NCBI GenBank assembly: GCA_030248195.1
Contig: JASAND010022855.1
Span: 16,819-80,818 of the forward strand
DNA: 64,000 nucleotides
DNA from: Trissonchulus latispiculum
Taxonomy: Eukaryota; Nematoda; Enoplea; Enoplida; Ironidae
Direction: 5' to 3'
The notes beneath the pieces are model-generated. The model searched no databases, had not been told where the DNA came from, and saw only the letters and a list, made by a program, of their open reading frames with translations. Below are positions 29,988 through 40,495 of this stretch, in pieces (within the stretch, counting starts at the first letter, position 1; each line of letters starts with the position of its first letter). Made by a program: the position numbers and the translations under genes.

Positions 29988-30744
29988 CAGAGTTGCCAGA
30001 CTAAAACCAACAATTAATGTCCCGATCTTTACTCCAAAAGTTAAGTTAATAATAGAAGTGGAGTCATGTAATCACCTAGTAGGAATATCCCACCACCTGA
30101 AGTACAAAGAATATCAGAACGCACACACAAAACTAGTAACTAAATCAAAGAATCTATTAATCAGAACGAATTGGCAGGAGATCTATTTGAAGAGTGGATA
30201 TTCTTCTTCGATCCGGAATTGGTCCGGGATAGGACCTTTTCAGTCACACTGTCATCTGTGGCAGCCAAGAAATCCGTGCCAAAACAACTCTAGTTACTAA
30301 TCACAGAAAAGAATTACGCGAATTTGTTTCTAAGTCCGTATAATTTCTCTAAAGTGCAGTTTTATGGCAAGAAGAATGCCAAATATTGGAAGATAGTCAC
30401 TTAGCTAGGCTTAAAATAAGTATATAGGTAGTTATCTAATACAAAATAAGTTTATAATTAATTAGCTAGTGTTTATATGAGTTAGTTAGTAGTAATTAGG
30501 TCTTAATTAATTAATTTTAATAATTTCTGGTTAAAAAACAACCTAGGTTCATTGGAAAGGCAATTTTCTCCTAATCCCAAAAATGTAATCCCCATCTTTT
30601 AACTCCCAAAATTGAGTGAGTTATTAACGAAAATGTTTTAGTAAGATTACTTCTGATTTCGTAATCTTACCTCTTCAAAAGGTTTACCTCAAAATTTGGT
30701 ACCCGCCCAACCTTTGTGTTAACTTTTGGGAACTCCCTTTTCAT

Positions 30745-30773
30745 TGTCTGGGAAGCCGCCTGCTTCCCAGACA
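30745..30773. other. Perfect 12-bp hairpin, unit B
   Basis: TGTCTGGGAAGC pairs with GCTTCCCAGACA around CGCCT. It is homologous to 23548-23574 with compensated stem changes. Confidence 0.8.
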
Positions 30774-31543
30774 GCGTAGTAGTGGGAGTACTACTACGTC
30801 CATTCATTCTCTTTCTATGTGAGGCTTGTCCTCACTTGAACTTTCGTTTAGGCCAAGAGGCCAGGAGAGAATTGCCTCTCCAAAAGAAAGTTAGTACACA
30901 CCTTTGTGTACATAGGTAGGTCCGGAGGGGGCTTAGCCTCCTCCGTAATAAATTAAAATAAATGGAAATTAGTAGAAATAGGTAAGAACATACGTAGAAT
31001 ACGAATATGTAATTAGTTTTAGGTAGAAAATTACGTACGAATTTTTATGCACATTTTTAGGCAATTGCTCCCTACTTTCTCGGTCAAGCGAGGACACTGA
31101 GTTTCTAGCAATAGGGAGCAATTGTTGCTAAGGTTGCTGGGTTGGCTTCTCTTGTTTGCGGCCAAAAGTTCACCCAAAATTTCAAAGTAGGGGCCCAGGA
31201 CAAGAGAAGCCAAAGAAAATTATAAAATATAAAACGGACGTATAAGTTGTGCCCAAAGATGGCACTTAAAATTATTTTTCCCATAATCGGCCGGGATTGG
31301 CCCGATTTTTAAGCTCCATTTCAAGCGAATCCGAGAAAGTCGAAAATTAGGTCCGAAACTTCCCCCTTTGGTTGCATTTACATGTTAACCAAAATTTTAT
31401 AAAATTCTAGAAAGTTTCGGACCCAGAAATTAATCAGAAAAGTGGTCAGCTGGGGGCAATATTTCGCCATTATCGTTAATATTCCCCTGGCTGACCACCA
31501 GGCTCAAAAAGAGCCTGGATTCTGCAATGTTAAAGGTGGCAAG

Positions 31544-31573
31544 CTTCTAGAAAGTTCTAGAACTTTCTAGAAG
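31544..31573. promoter_or_regulatory. Six-unit heat-shock element in a 36-bp perfect palindrome, unit B
   Basis: Units read cTTCt aGAAa gTTCt aGAAc tTTCt aGAAg. The surrounding 31541-31576 is a perfect 36-bp palindrome. TCAGTGTTCGTT follows at 31666, about 93 bp downstream, and then the GGCCGACCG-AGAG-CGGTCGGCC hairpin (31681-31702). Confidence 0.72.
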
Positions 31574-31680
31574 CTTTGTCTTAATATCAAAGCTTCGCCG
31601 ACGGAATCGTGCTGTCACTGGGCTGTCAGAGAGCTGTCAGCCCAGTCTCAAAATTTTAGACTCACTCAGTGTTCGTTGAG

Positions 31681-31702
31681 GGCCGACCGAGAGCGGTCGG
31701 CC
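31681..31702. other. Perfect 9-bp hairpin with AGAG loop, unit B
   Basis: GGCCGACCG pairs with CGGTCGGCC around AGAG. Unit A has a shorter form, GGCCG-AGAG-CGGCC (24180-24193), at the same distance from the TCAGTGTTCG block. Confidence 0.7.
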
Positions 31703-31942
31703 AAATTTTGCTTCTCCGAGTGCGCGTCCTTATAGTGGGCTGTGGTTTGCAGCACCTAGGACTGTGCACTCACTAAAAATTCTTAGGAAAAATATAGGGA
31801 CTTTTCTGGCCCTCGGGCCAGAAAAGGATATGAGTTCCACCCGCGAACACTACCATCTGAGGAGCCTTTGGGTCTTCTATACCCGGCTCAAAATGTACTG
31901 GCTAGGATAAAAGAAATTAGGAATCTTTGCACTGTCGGCCTT

Positions 31943-32095
31943 TGGGCCCATTTTTTGTAATATGTGATTTTTCGGCCTTCGGGCCCCTTTTTCCTTATAT
32001 GCGGCCAAGTGGCCGACCCTTTTTATTATTCCAAGCCACGGCCCTAGAGGCCAATTTTGTGATTTGAAGAAGGCCCTCGTGGCTATGGGGGTTTT
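31943..32095. repeat. GGCC mini-hairpin array, unit B
   Basis: Units are CGGCCTTTGGGCCC, CGGCCTTCGGGCCC, CGGCCAAGTGGCCG, CGGCCCTAGAGGCC and a degenerate GGCCCTCGTGGC. It occupies the same place as 24418-24602. Confidence 0.6.
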
Positions 32096-32626
32096 GTAGT
32101 TTATGGGATTTGAGTGGGGACCTCACCTTTTGAGTCTGAGATAGAGGGTCCCTTAATTACGACCCTAAATTAATTAAGCTAGTATAGGGATCTTTCCACC
32201 CCACAGCCACCCCACAGAGTTTTGAAGAGGAATGGCCGGCTTCCTCTGACTAGTAAATTTAAACATGTTTTATAGTGTTGTTTAATAATAATTGCTTGGC
32301 AATTATTATTCGCTCAGGCTTTCACAAGTTTTAGCCAAACTTTGTTTCAAACGAGGAAAACATTAGGTTTTCCTAAATTTGAATTACCAAGTTTCAAAGT
32401 TCACAAAGTTTAAATAAACAAGGCAGCAACTCTTACAGAAGATTACCGAAAATGTGCATAAACCAATAGTTTAGGGAAGTACCTAGAAATTAGATTAGTA
32501 GTAAGAAAATTTGTAGTTAAGATTGTCTCCATAGTTTATAATTGTAATGTTGCTTAATAATTAGTTAAGTTAGAATGTGTCAAAATGTTTGTATGAATGC
32601 TTATTTTTGTATGTTTGTATGCGTGA

Positions 32627-32675
32627 TGCAGATCACATAAACTCCTTCTGTTTGACGAAGGTTGTGAGAACTGCA
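32627..32675. other. GTAAAC-type stem-loop motif, copy B1
   Basis: The outer stem GCAG-TCACA pairs with TGTGA-CTGC. The loop TAAACT stands opposite TT. The inner stem CCTTC pairs with GAAGG around TGTTTGAC. Confidence 0.55.
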
Positions 32676-32749
32676 AGAATGAGAGCGAAGGACCAAATTA
32701 GTGTATGTGTGTCATGTGTATGAAAGTGTGAAAATGAGTGTATGAATGA

Positions 32750-32796
32750 GGCAACTCATGTAAACTCCTTTGTGCGAAAAAGGTCTTGAGATTTGC
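32750..32796. other. GTAAAC stem-loop motif, copy B2
   Basis: The outer stem GGCAA-CTCA pairs with TGAG-ATTTGCC. The loop TGTAAACT stands opposite TCT. The inner stem CCTTT pairs with AAAGG around GTGCGAA. Confidence 0.6.
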
Positions 32797-32880
32797 CGAG
32801 TATGATTGACCTTGAGATATTAGGCAGGATAAAGGTGTAGCTGATTAGCAGTCACCAAAACATTAACGATACAGTACGCA

Positions 32881-33125
32881 GGTGTGAATGTTGTATAGAT
32901 GTTGTATAAGTGTGCCAGCAGTGGCACAGTGTGAATGTTGCATAAATGTTGTATAAGTGTGCCAGCAGTGGCACAGTGTGAATGTTGCGTAAATGTTGTG
33001 TAAGTGTGCCAGCAGTGGCACAGTGTGAATGTTGTGTAAATATTGTGTAAGTGTGCCAGCAGTGGCACAGTGTGAATGTTATATGAATGTTGCATAAGTG
33101 CGCCAACAGTGGTTTGGTGTGAGTA
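32881..33125. repeat. 47-bp tandem repeat, each unit with a 7-bp hairpin
   Basis: The word TGTGCCAGCAGTGGCACA starts at 32911, 32958, 33005 and 33052, exactly 47 bp apart, with a fifth diverged copy at 33099. TGTGCCA and TGGCACA pair around GCAG. The spacers read GTGTGAATGTTG and variants. Unit A has only a loose equivalent (26200-26320). Confidence 0.85.
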
Positions 33126-33200
33126 TTGTGTGAATGTGATACTATTGACTAAATGCGAATATAAAACAGAAGCGGTGAATGTGTATGTCTGATAGTGTTG

Positions 33201-33245
33201 TGCTCCATGTAAGCCCCCGTGGAGTTACGGGCATTGAGGAAGCAC
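33201..33245. other. GTAAAC-type stem-loop motif, copy B3
   Basis: The outer stem GCT-CCA pairs with TGAGG-AAGC. The loop TGTAAGCC stands opposite CAT. The inner stem CCCGT pairs with ACGGG around GGAGTT. It is the most diverged copy. Confidence 0.5.
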
Positions 33246-34292
33246 AAGTAGCTATTCAAACTCGGATAATAAGCAGGAAAATTATACAGTCGAGAGTTAG
33301 AAATAGTCTAGGAAAGTGTGCAAGTGTGATTGAGTAAAATAGTAGCAGAAATGAGGTCAAAATATGAGTAACCGGAAAATACCCAAAAAAAATATGCAAA
33401 TGAGGTAATAATCCTGGGCCTGGGGTCAAAGGGACCCCGGATTAGGTCGTAACCATCAGATAACACCCAGAGAGTCCTCGATTCGCCCGCGTAGGCAGCT
33501 CCATATAATGGGGCGGGCGAATCGCAACAAAAGGACACATTATTAATCAAATTACTTAACGATGCCCTCGTTTCGCTTGAAATTCGAAGCTCCTGTACTT
33601 TTGGTCAAAATTACCTAGGAATACGTACGGAATTAGTTAGGCAAACATTGCTATTAATTGTTGTAATTGTGATGTTCCCTGTATGATTATTATTGTTCTT
33701 GTCTGCCAGGGATAATGCTGTAACTTTCATGCTCGCCAAAAATAAGGGTTCAGAAACCGCCAACTGGGAACGGCGTTACACTTAACGGTTCAGTGCTCGT
33801 CAGGTTTAGTTACCAAAGATGGTTTCAAAATCAGTAAAAAAAGGGTTGATTGGTTGTTTCGAATATTGGGTTTTGGTTGGTGATTTGCGTTATTGAGGTG
33901 AAATAGACAATTGGCCAGCATCTTGAGCGGTAGCATGCAGGAAACAATAATATCTCTGAAATAATAAATGTATTACTTAGTTACGTACGATTAGCAGCTA
34001 GTAGGTATTAAACTATCTTCCAATAACAGTAAAATTGGCGTTTATGCACAAGTTTTCTGTTTTATACTGAAATTACAGTTTTGAATCTATCTATGCAGGA
34101 AATGGGTATTTCCTGCAGTTTGGGACCAGAAATCGTCCTGAACTAACCAGAACTACTTTTATGGTGTCATTTCTGTGCAATAGCTAAATCATGGGTCTGA
34201 CCATCAATTTGACCTAAATGTTGGGTTTTTGTGTGTAATCAGAGATCCAGAATTACTTGAATTCAGTTGTTGTGGTTCTAGACAGTATTGAA

Positions 34293-34375
34293 GCAGAATG
34301 TAGGCTACAGAAGCGTGTTTAATCACAATTTCCTGCACAACAGTGCAGGAAATTGTTTGAAATATTACATTCTGC
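34293..34375. other. Two-storey hairpin, unit B
   Basis: The outer stem is GCAGAATGTA/TACATTCTGC (34293-34302 with 34366-34375). The inner stem is ACAATTTCCTGCAC/GTGCAGGAAATTGT with loop AACA. It is homologous to 27789-27875 with paired differences in both storeys. Confidence 0.75.
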
Positions 34376-34514
34376 AGTCCTGGTCTTTACAGTCAGGAAT
34401 GTCATAAAAGCCTTCAAAATTTCACACTAAAATTAGCAAGTTTTAAACGTTTCAGTTAATTCAAGATGACAAGTTCATGCTCAAGATCTGAAAGCCAAAA
34501 GAGTGAATAATGGT

Positions 34515-34535
34515 TGCTGGGTTCGATTCCCGCAC
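34515..34535 (+). other. Pol III B-box-like sequence in unit B
   Basis: GGGTTCGATTCCC is an exact B-box core (GGTTCGANTCC). Unit A has GGGTTTGATTCCC at 28042. The following CATTTGATTCAG is shared. No convincing A box or full tRNA fold surrounds it. Confidence 0.4.
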
Positions 34536-35563
34536 CATAACTGTGTAACTAATGGGTTTTAACCCATTTGATTCAGGTGCGGAGCTCACGAAGATCTCGC
34601 CTGAAGAAGTCAGTCTGCCTCTGATCAATATTAGTGGTCAATCAGTTCGGATTCAGTTTATTGAGATATTTTGGAGCCGGAAGAGCTCAGTCAATTCAGG
34701 ACATTTGGGAATCAGCATACAGCTGTAGGTACTCTAGTTGACTTTGGAGTGTAACGGAACCTTTAAGGCAGAGACGAGTCGTGCTACCATCAGGATGATT
34801 TGTGGTGTTTAAAACCAACTGTTAAAAAGAGAACTGTGAAAATTATTCAGTGAACCGAACGTTCATTACTGATTCTTGAACTCTGTAATCTTGAACTTTG
34901 TTGCTTTCTTTTGTGCCTTAATTGACGAAAAATGATGATTTCTACTTTTGTCTACCTGATGGGCGTGGGTACCCCCATTGCTCTGCTTCAAAAGTTCAGT
35001 TAGTAGCTGAATTTAAGAAGTTATTAGTGGAGAAGAAACAACAGAAGATCGATCTAAATTATTAAGAACTTTAATTTCACTGTTTAACTTTTAACCGATT
35101 ATCTCCTGGTACATTCCCCCCTTTCTCCGAGCCCTGTATTAGCTGATCCTCTTGAATTGGAGTTGATCTGCAGGAACCTTTTCCGATAGCAATCTCTAAA
35201 GTGGGCTGTGGAGTCCTAGCGACTACTTTGCAGCAACTGAGAGCTCACCCAGAGTCCGAGCCCATCCTCTACTGTATTATTATTGATTATTATCGTTATT
35301 ATTATCATCATTACTATTATTATTATTATTAATATTGGTTTTGGTCCTTTGGTACTGTAAAGGACAGATAAAGAGAGAGTGCACTAGCATAACACGCACG
35401 TAAAGCATATAGGACACCAGTAGCAGAATTGAGTTAGGTCCTAGAGTTGAGTCATAGCAGAAGTAGAGATATAACAGTAACCTGAAGAAGAGCCTAGTCC
35501 TTTGCTGAACGTGTATAACCTAAATCATTTCAAGTCCACCCGGTAGAGAGTCTGGCAACTCTG

Positions 35564-37020
35564 GTATATTGACTGTTAATAGCAATTGTCAGTATACTTG
35601 TATTTGATATCCATATTATTGTTATTATACAGTGTATTAAGTATTATCATAACCACCATTGTAATTCAGTATCCAGTTTGTCAGTTGTTGTCAGAAGCAT
35701 ATTAAACAGAGTGCAGTGTTTAAACAAGACTGTGAACCAGTGACTTACAGATCCGGGTGTGATCTTCCAAGCAAACAGTAAGTTTTCTCAGATCTCGCTA
35801 GAGATCTGACTAGAACCTCTCACAGAAGAGAAGAACTGAGCTTGTGCCTTCGATCTGCGTGTCAAGGCCCTCTATTTGATTTCGGCAGTGAACAAATAGA
35901 GCGAGAATCGACCCCTCTCGCCGTTCTCTGTTGATTACCAACTAAACGAACTCACAGCAGTACCCCTACCAGGTTAGCTGTAGAGATCCCCGATTCTGGA
36001 AAACCACCTTTCGGGAATCTGGTACATAAGTTTGTCCGCTTAGGCAAACGTGCTGACCTTCCGTGTAAGTGAGCTACCAACCTAAACGACCCCACTTCAG
36101 GAATTGGATCAAATTGGTCGAGCTTTCTGTTTCAACCCAACTCAGTTCATTACACATATTCGATTTCTTAAAATGTCTGAAGATTTAGCAGATTTTCACT
36201 CCTGTCCTATCTGAGAGCTCGGCCATTCTTGTCCTCCGCTTCCACAACTCCTGCTCCTTTCTTTTCACTGTCAAGGTGTTTTACCCCACATCCTCCGAGC
36301 GAGTTAATAGGTTTCAGCCATCCTAGTCAGTCATTATTGATTTGCGGTGGGCAATTACGATCGTCTTAGCGTTGGGCTAAGGGGTGACTAACCGCACGTC
36401 AGAATAGCTTGGGGTTCATGTTTTCTGTCCGTGACCTTCGTCTCTCCGCCTTTTGTCTGCCATCTGAGAGCAGCACACAATAGGTTTCTTTGAGTACCTA
36501 AATAGTGCTGAGCGCCTCGATTAAAAAGTATAACCAATTCGGCATTTTTTAAAATTTTTGAAATGTCGAAAATTTGGTAAAACTCCGGAATTCCGGGTTT
36601 CATTCACGGAAAATCTAAAATTTTTTTATTTTCTCAAAATGTTTATTGCAATCAAAAGTTTATTTTCACGATCAAATGGAGCTGGTCTGCACATTTCTGC
36701 TCTTACAGACTGTCTTTTCCGCAATTCCGGATTTTTTGGATTTGCAAAATCTCAAGTTCCTGACGATTCCAAAAACATATACATTGTTGGGGTTTAGTTC
36801 CAATGTTAATCTGCTATAAACGATCACAGTTTGTGCTTTGTACACACATTGTTTGGTCGTTAGACTCACACTCAGACACATTTGGTCGTTCACTTAAAGT
36901 ATTTTTAATTCTAACTTCGATTTTTCAAACTCTAAAATTTACCATTTAAACAATATAATTTTTGGATTAAGAGATGCTGAATTGGTTATATTTAACTCCC
37001 GTTGTCAAAAACTTATTCTT
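35564..37020. other. Right flank of unit B, then unassigned sequence
   Basis: 35740-35960 resembles 29135-29300. 36540-36790 resembles part of the fold-back at 48778-49890 (AACTCCGGAATTCCGGGTTT and CATATACATTGTTG). No gene is recognised. Confidence 0.45.
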
Positions 37021-37360
37021 TGGTGAGGCCGTAACGGTATAGGTGCGACTGGGCAAAAAGTCCGGGATGTTTCCGACGGAGGGTAGGGGGCGTCGACCAA
37101 AATTGCCCAAAACCCCTAAATTTTTGATTTTTTGTCATTTCTGGCTACTTTTTGGCCAAAACTCTGAAAAAGGGGTAGCAAAATCTGAAAATCTGGGGGG
37201 AGGGTCGCCGAAATTTGTCATTTTGGTGGGGGGGGGGTTTCCCCTAATACATCTATGCGTAACGGGGCCGTGCTTTGTGAGGGGCCGCGACCGGGGCCGG
37301 ACCCGTGTATTATGCACCGGGCGAGGGCTGGGGCCGTGTTTTATGCACATCCGAAGAAGC
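37020..37360. repeat. G-rich element fragment and GGGGCCGTG repeat
   Basis: 37040-37245 has the TCTGAAAATCTGGGGGG and GCCGAAATTTGTCATTTTGG blocks of the 7.1-kb G-rich element. 37258-37350 carries GGGGCCGTGTTTTATGCAC, the complement of the motif at 19441-19585. The long open frame here is repeat-derived. Confidence 0.55.
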
Positions 37361-38690
37361 TTGTATTTACGTTTCTTAATTACAGACATGATATATATAC
37401 TAAATATTACACATTTACACAGTCTCCAACTAAAGAATTGTTTTATAGCGCGGGAAACTGGCGGCCCGAAGAAGTTAACCTATTTCGGTGAATTCAATTT
37501 TAAAACGTGAGAAAGCTTGCAACTCTTGCTCTCAATTATCACCATTCCAGAATGTTTTGTTCGTGATAATTCAACTGATAATTTATGACAACTGAAAAGT
37601 TAAAACCAATCTTTTTCTCTCACTATGTATTAGGCAAGGGGAAGACATAAATTTTTGCTGTTACAATTGTAACACTCAGATTTACCATTCAATATTGTGA
37701 CAGATGATTCAATAAAATGCCATAAAGATTTCCAATTTTCAGAATTCTTATCTTTATTATAGTCGTTGTGGAAAGAAGGACGTATTGAGAGGAAACTGCT
37801 GAGAATGGACAGATTAACCCATTCTCTGATAAGAATAGAATTAGTACCGTAATCCTATAAAACGGCGTCTGCTACAGTAGGAGTTCCAATTTTGCATAAC
37901 AGTTGTGTCAAATAGCCTACTCGTCCTTGGTACGATTATCGCAGTTTAAATTTTACTTGCTGATAATTTGTCGTAAAGCATAGGCGATAGTTTAATGTTT
38001 AACTTATTTTACTCATTTTAGGAGATTTCATTCAATACGCAAATTCGTTAGCCATTGAGCTAAATCTATCCAACTTTTGAATCAGCACTAAGTAGTGTAT
38101 TTGTTTGTCGAGCCGCTCAGCAGGTTAGTCTCAAAAACTCGGGAAAAAGCAAAAAATTGGCGACTTTGGATACTTTGCCATAAGTGCCATTTTAATGGGG
38201 ATGAGGGCTAAGCACAGCTTTTAACTGCTTTAATTTACACGATGGCACTTCTAATTTTCTTAGTCCCTATTTCCAAGAAAATACTCATCTATCTTCACAA
38301 CACCATAAAATTGCACTAGACAAGTGATTTGTTTGCAGACAGCAGGATTAGCAGACTGCTTACTGTACTTGTAATTTTACACACGAATAATAATTTTATT
38401 GAAACAGAATGATTGTCGGTTCGCTGACTATTATCAATACTATTTGCCAAATGTATGTCTGTTTCTTGTACTCCGATTCTGTAAATAATTAAAGCAAAAA
38501 CAAGTTAATGTTTTTACAGGTTAGATTCGTAATTGTACAGTGATATGTAGGTATGTGATATTAACTCAAATTTTTACACAGTCTGAGTTTGTGAAAACAC
38601 GTATTTTTACAACAGATTGCAATCTTTAATTAAAACCTACGATTATATTTTTTCAAAGATTTATTTTTAAAACTTGACAGACAAGTTCTG
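37361..38690. other. No gene recognised
   Basis: AT-rich sequence with stops in all frames. I saw no terminal repeats. Confidence 0.4.
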
Positions 38691-39195
38691 TCCGGGGACT
38701 CCTGCGCAGTTCTATACTTCAGAACAAAATGGGCTAATGATACCAGTTTTCAGCAGCACTGCTTGATTTCTTTCACAATAATGCGTTGCATGCAAGCAAA
38801 ATTTGTCAGTCTATTGTCTATGCTGCATTTCCTTAAAACGGAGAGAAACTTCTTCATTAGCACAGAATTTCAGGTACTGCTTTTATGGAGGAGTGAAACC
38901 TAGCCAGCAGAGACTACAGCTCTGATGTAGTTATTTATATTTCTTGGAAATTTTAGTTTCAATCACACTGTCTGGCTCTGGCCGTTGTAATTTGAAAAAT
39001 TTCAGAAAAAATGTGTGGAATACATTAAAAATATTTCTAACATTATGGATTGAGTATTGAATCAGAATAATTGGTTTTCAGAAAGACACTGTGTTGACTG
39101 ACTGTTTCTAACTTTAAATTTTATTTAAAGGTTTTAAAATTAGATTTATTGTAAATGTGGCTTTTAATATTAGAAAGAAGTTAGAAAGAAACATT

Positions 39196-39824
39196 GGGTC
39201 TTTCCCATTATCCCCCCCATAGCTTCGTAGAAGTACTGAAGATGTACACTTTAAGGATTGAGTTGAAATTTGGTAGGGGTAGGTTTTCGGACCTGCTGAT
39301 TTCAAAAATGCAAAAATTTTAAACTTTTAAAAAATGTTTAAAAATTTTAAAATTTTAGTTTGGTAAGGGGGGACCAAGAGGAACCGAAAAATTTTTTGTC
39401 TTCGATTTTGCTGATAAGATGTATATAGGGGTTTTCGGGGACGTAGAACACGAATCTGAAATCCGTTTTTCGATCCGGCTTTTTGTTAGCTCAATATAAG
39501 CTAAAGTTCTAAGCTTAAGATGTAAGCTTAGCCTGAGCTAACGAAAAGCTGGATCGAAAAACGGATTTCAGATTCGTGTTCTACGACCCCGAAAACCCCT
39601 ATACACATCTTTTCAGCAAAATCGAAGACAAAACATTTTTCGGTTCCTCTTGGTCCCCCCTTACCAAACTAAAATTTTTAAAAATTTTTTAAAAGTTTAA
39701 AATTTTTGCATTTTTGAAATCAGCAGGTCCGAAAACGTACCCCTACCAAATTTCAACTCAATCCGTCAAAGTGTGCATCTTCAGTACTTCTACGAAGCTA
39801 TGGGGGGGATAATGGGAAAGACCC
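39196..39824. mobile_element. 629-bp fold-back, GGGTCTTTCCCATTATC ends, exact 8-bp TSD
   Basis: It is flanked by GAAACATT on both sides (39188-39195 and 39825-39832). The two arms of about 300 bp match almost throughout, for example CATAGCTTCGTAGAAGTACT and GATTTCAGATTCGTGTTCTA, with a short unpaired centre near 39510. It has no coding capacity. Relatives are at about 43110-43655 and 45330-45800. Confidence 0.85.
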
Positions 39825-39832
39825 GAAACATT

Positions 39833-40490
39833 TAATTTATTCCTAAATTTTGGATCTCTAACTATTAATTTAACTAACTTTAACTATCCCTCCAACTCCT
39901 TTGGGGTAAATTGGGGTCATTTGTATTAAAATGAATTTAAAGGTTGGTGAAGGTTACAGAAGTTATCTGGGTGATTTTGACCTCTCAACAATAAAAATAT
40001 AAAACAATTTTTCAATTTATAACTAAAATGTTCTAATTAAATATGTCTCGTAAAATAACTTAATAATAATGATAATAATGAACTTAAATAATTCATGAAA
40101 CGTTGAATTTTAAATTCCTTTAAAATTGAAGACTTCAAAATTCCATACTTTAAATCATTTTCTTTGTGGTTATAGATAAATTAATCAAAAATATGTTGCT
40201 TTCAAATCTATCTCAATCTTATCAATGAAATCATTTTCAAAAAGACTTCCTTCAAACAAAATTCAGATGGAAATTTTAAGAAACTTTTTCTAAAAACTCA
40301 GATTTTTGGAAAGCCCAAAATCTTGCCTTATTCTCAATATTTTCCACATCGATTTTTTCCGAAATTTTGAAATTTCAAATTTTAATACAGATGACCCCAG
40401 TTTAACAATTTACCTCCAAAGGAGTTGGAGAGAAATAGTTCGAGATCCTAGAGATCCAAAATTTAGGAATAAGTTAAATTAACTGCTTTC
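39833..40490. mobile_element. Fold-back with CCTAAATTTTGGATCTCT ends
   Basis: The left block TCCTAAATTTTGGATCTCTA and the right block TAGAGATCCAAAATTTAGGA are inverted. Inside, AACTATCCCTCCAACTCCTT is mirrored by AAGGAGTTGGAGAGAAATAG. A related left end occurs at about 42500. Confidence 0.65.
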
Positions 40491-40495
40491 TAATA

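Larger units (their letters stand above)
29988..35563. repeat. Hairpin-rich non-coding unit B (about 5.6 kb)
   Basis: It is bounded by CAGAGTTGCCAGA (29988-30000) and TCTGGCAACTCTG (35551-35563). It carries the same ordered features as unit A at diverged sequence, plus a long hairpin at 31058-31128 (GCAATTGCTCCCTA arms), a 13-bp stem TTGGCTTCTCTTG/CAAGAGAAGCCAA (31142-31212) and the 47-bp tandem hairpins at 32881-33125. No open frame is shared with unit A. It is not interrupted by the 735-bp transposon. Confidence 0.72.

Noticed and set aside
32881..33125. CRISPR array
   Set aside because: The 47-bp units are near-identical throughout with no unique spacers, and the DNA is eukaryotic.
22860..36150. 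LTR retrotransposons as an explanation of units A and B
   Set aside because: No long terminal direct repeats, no primer-binding site in the right orientation and no gag or pol frames were found.
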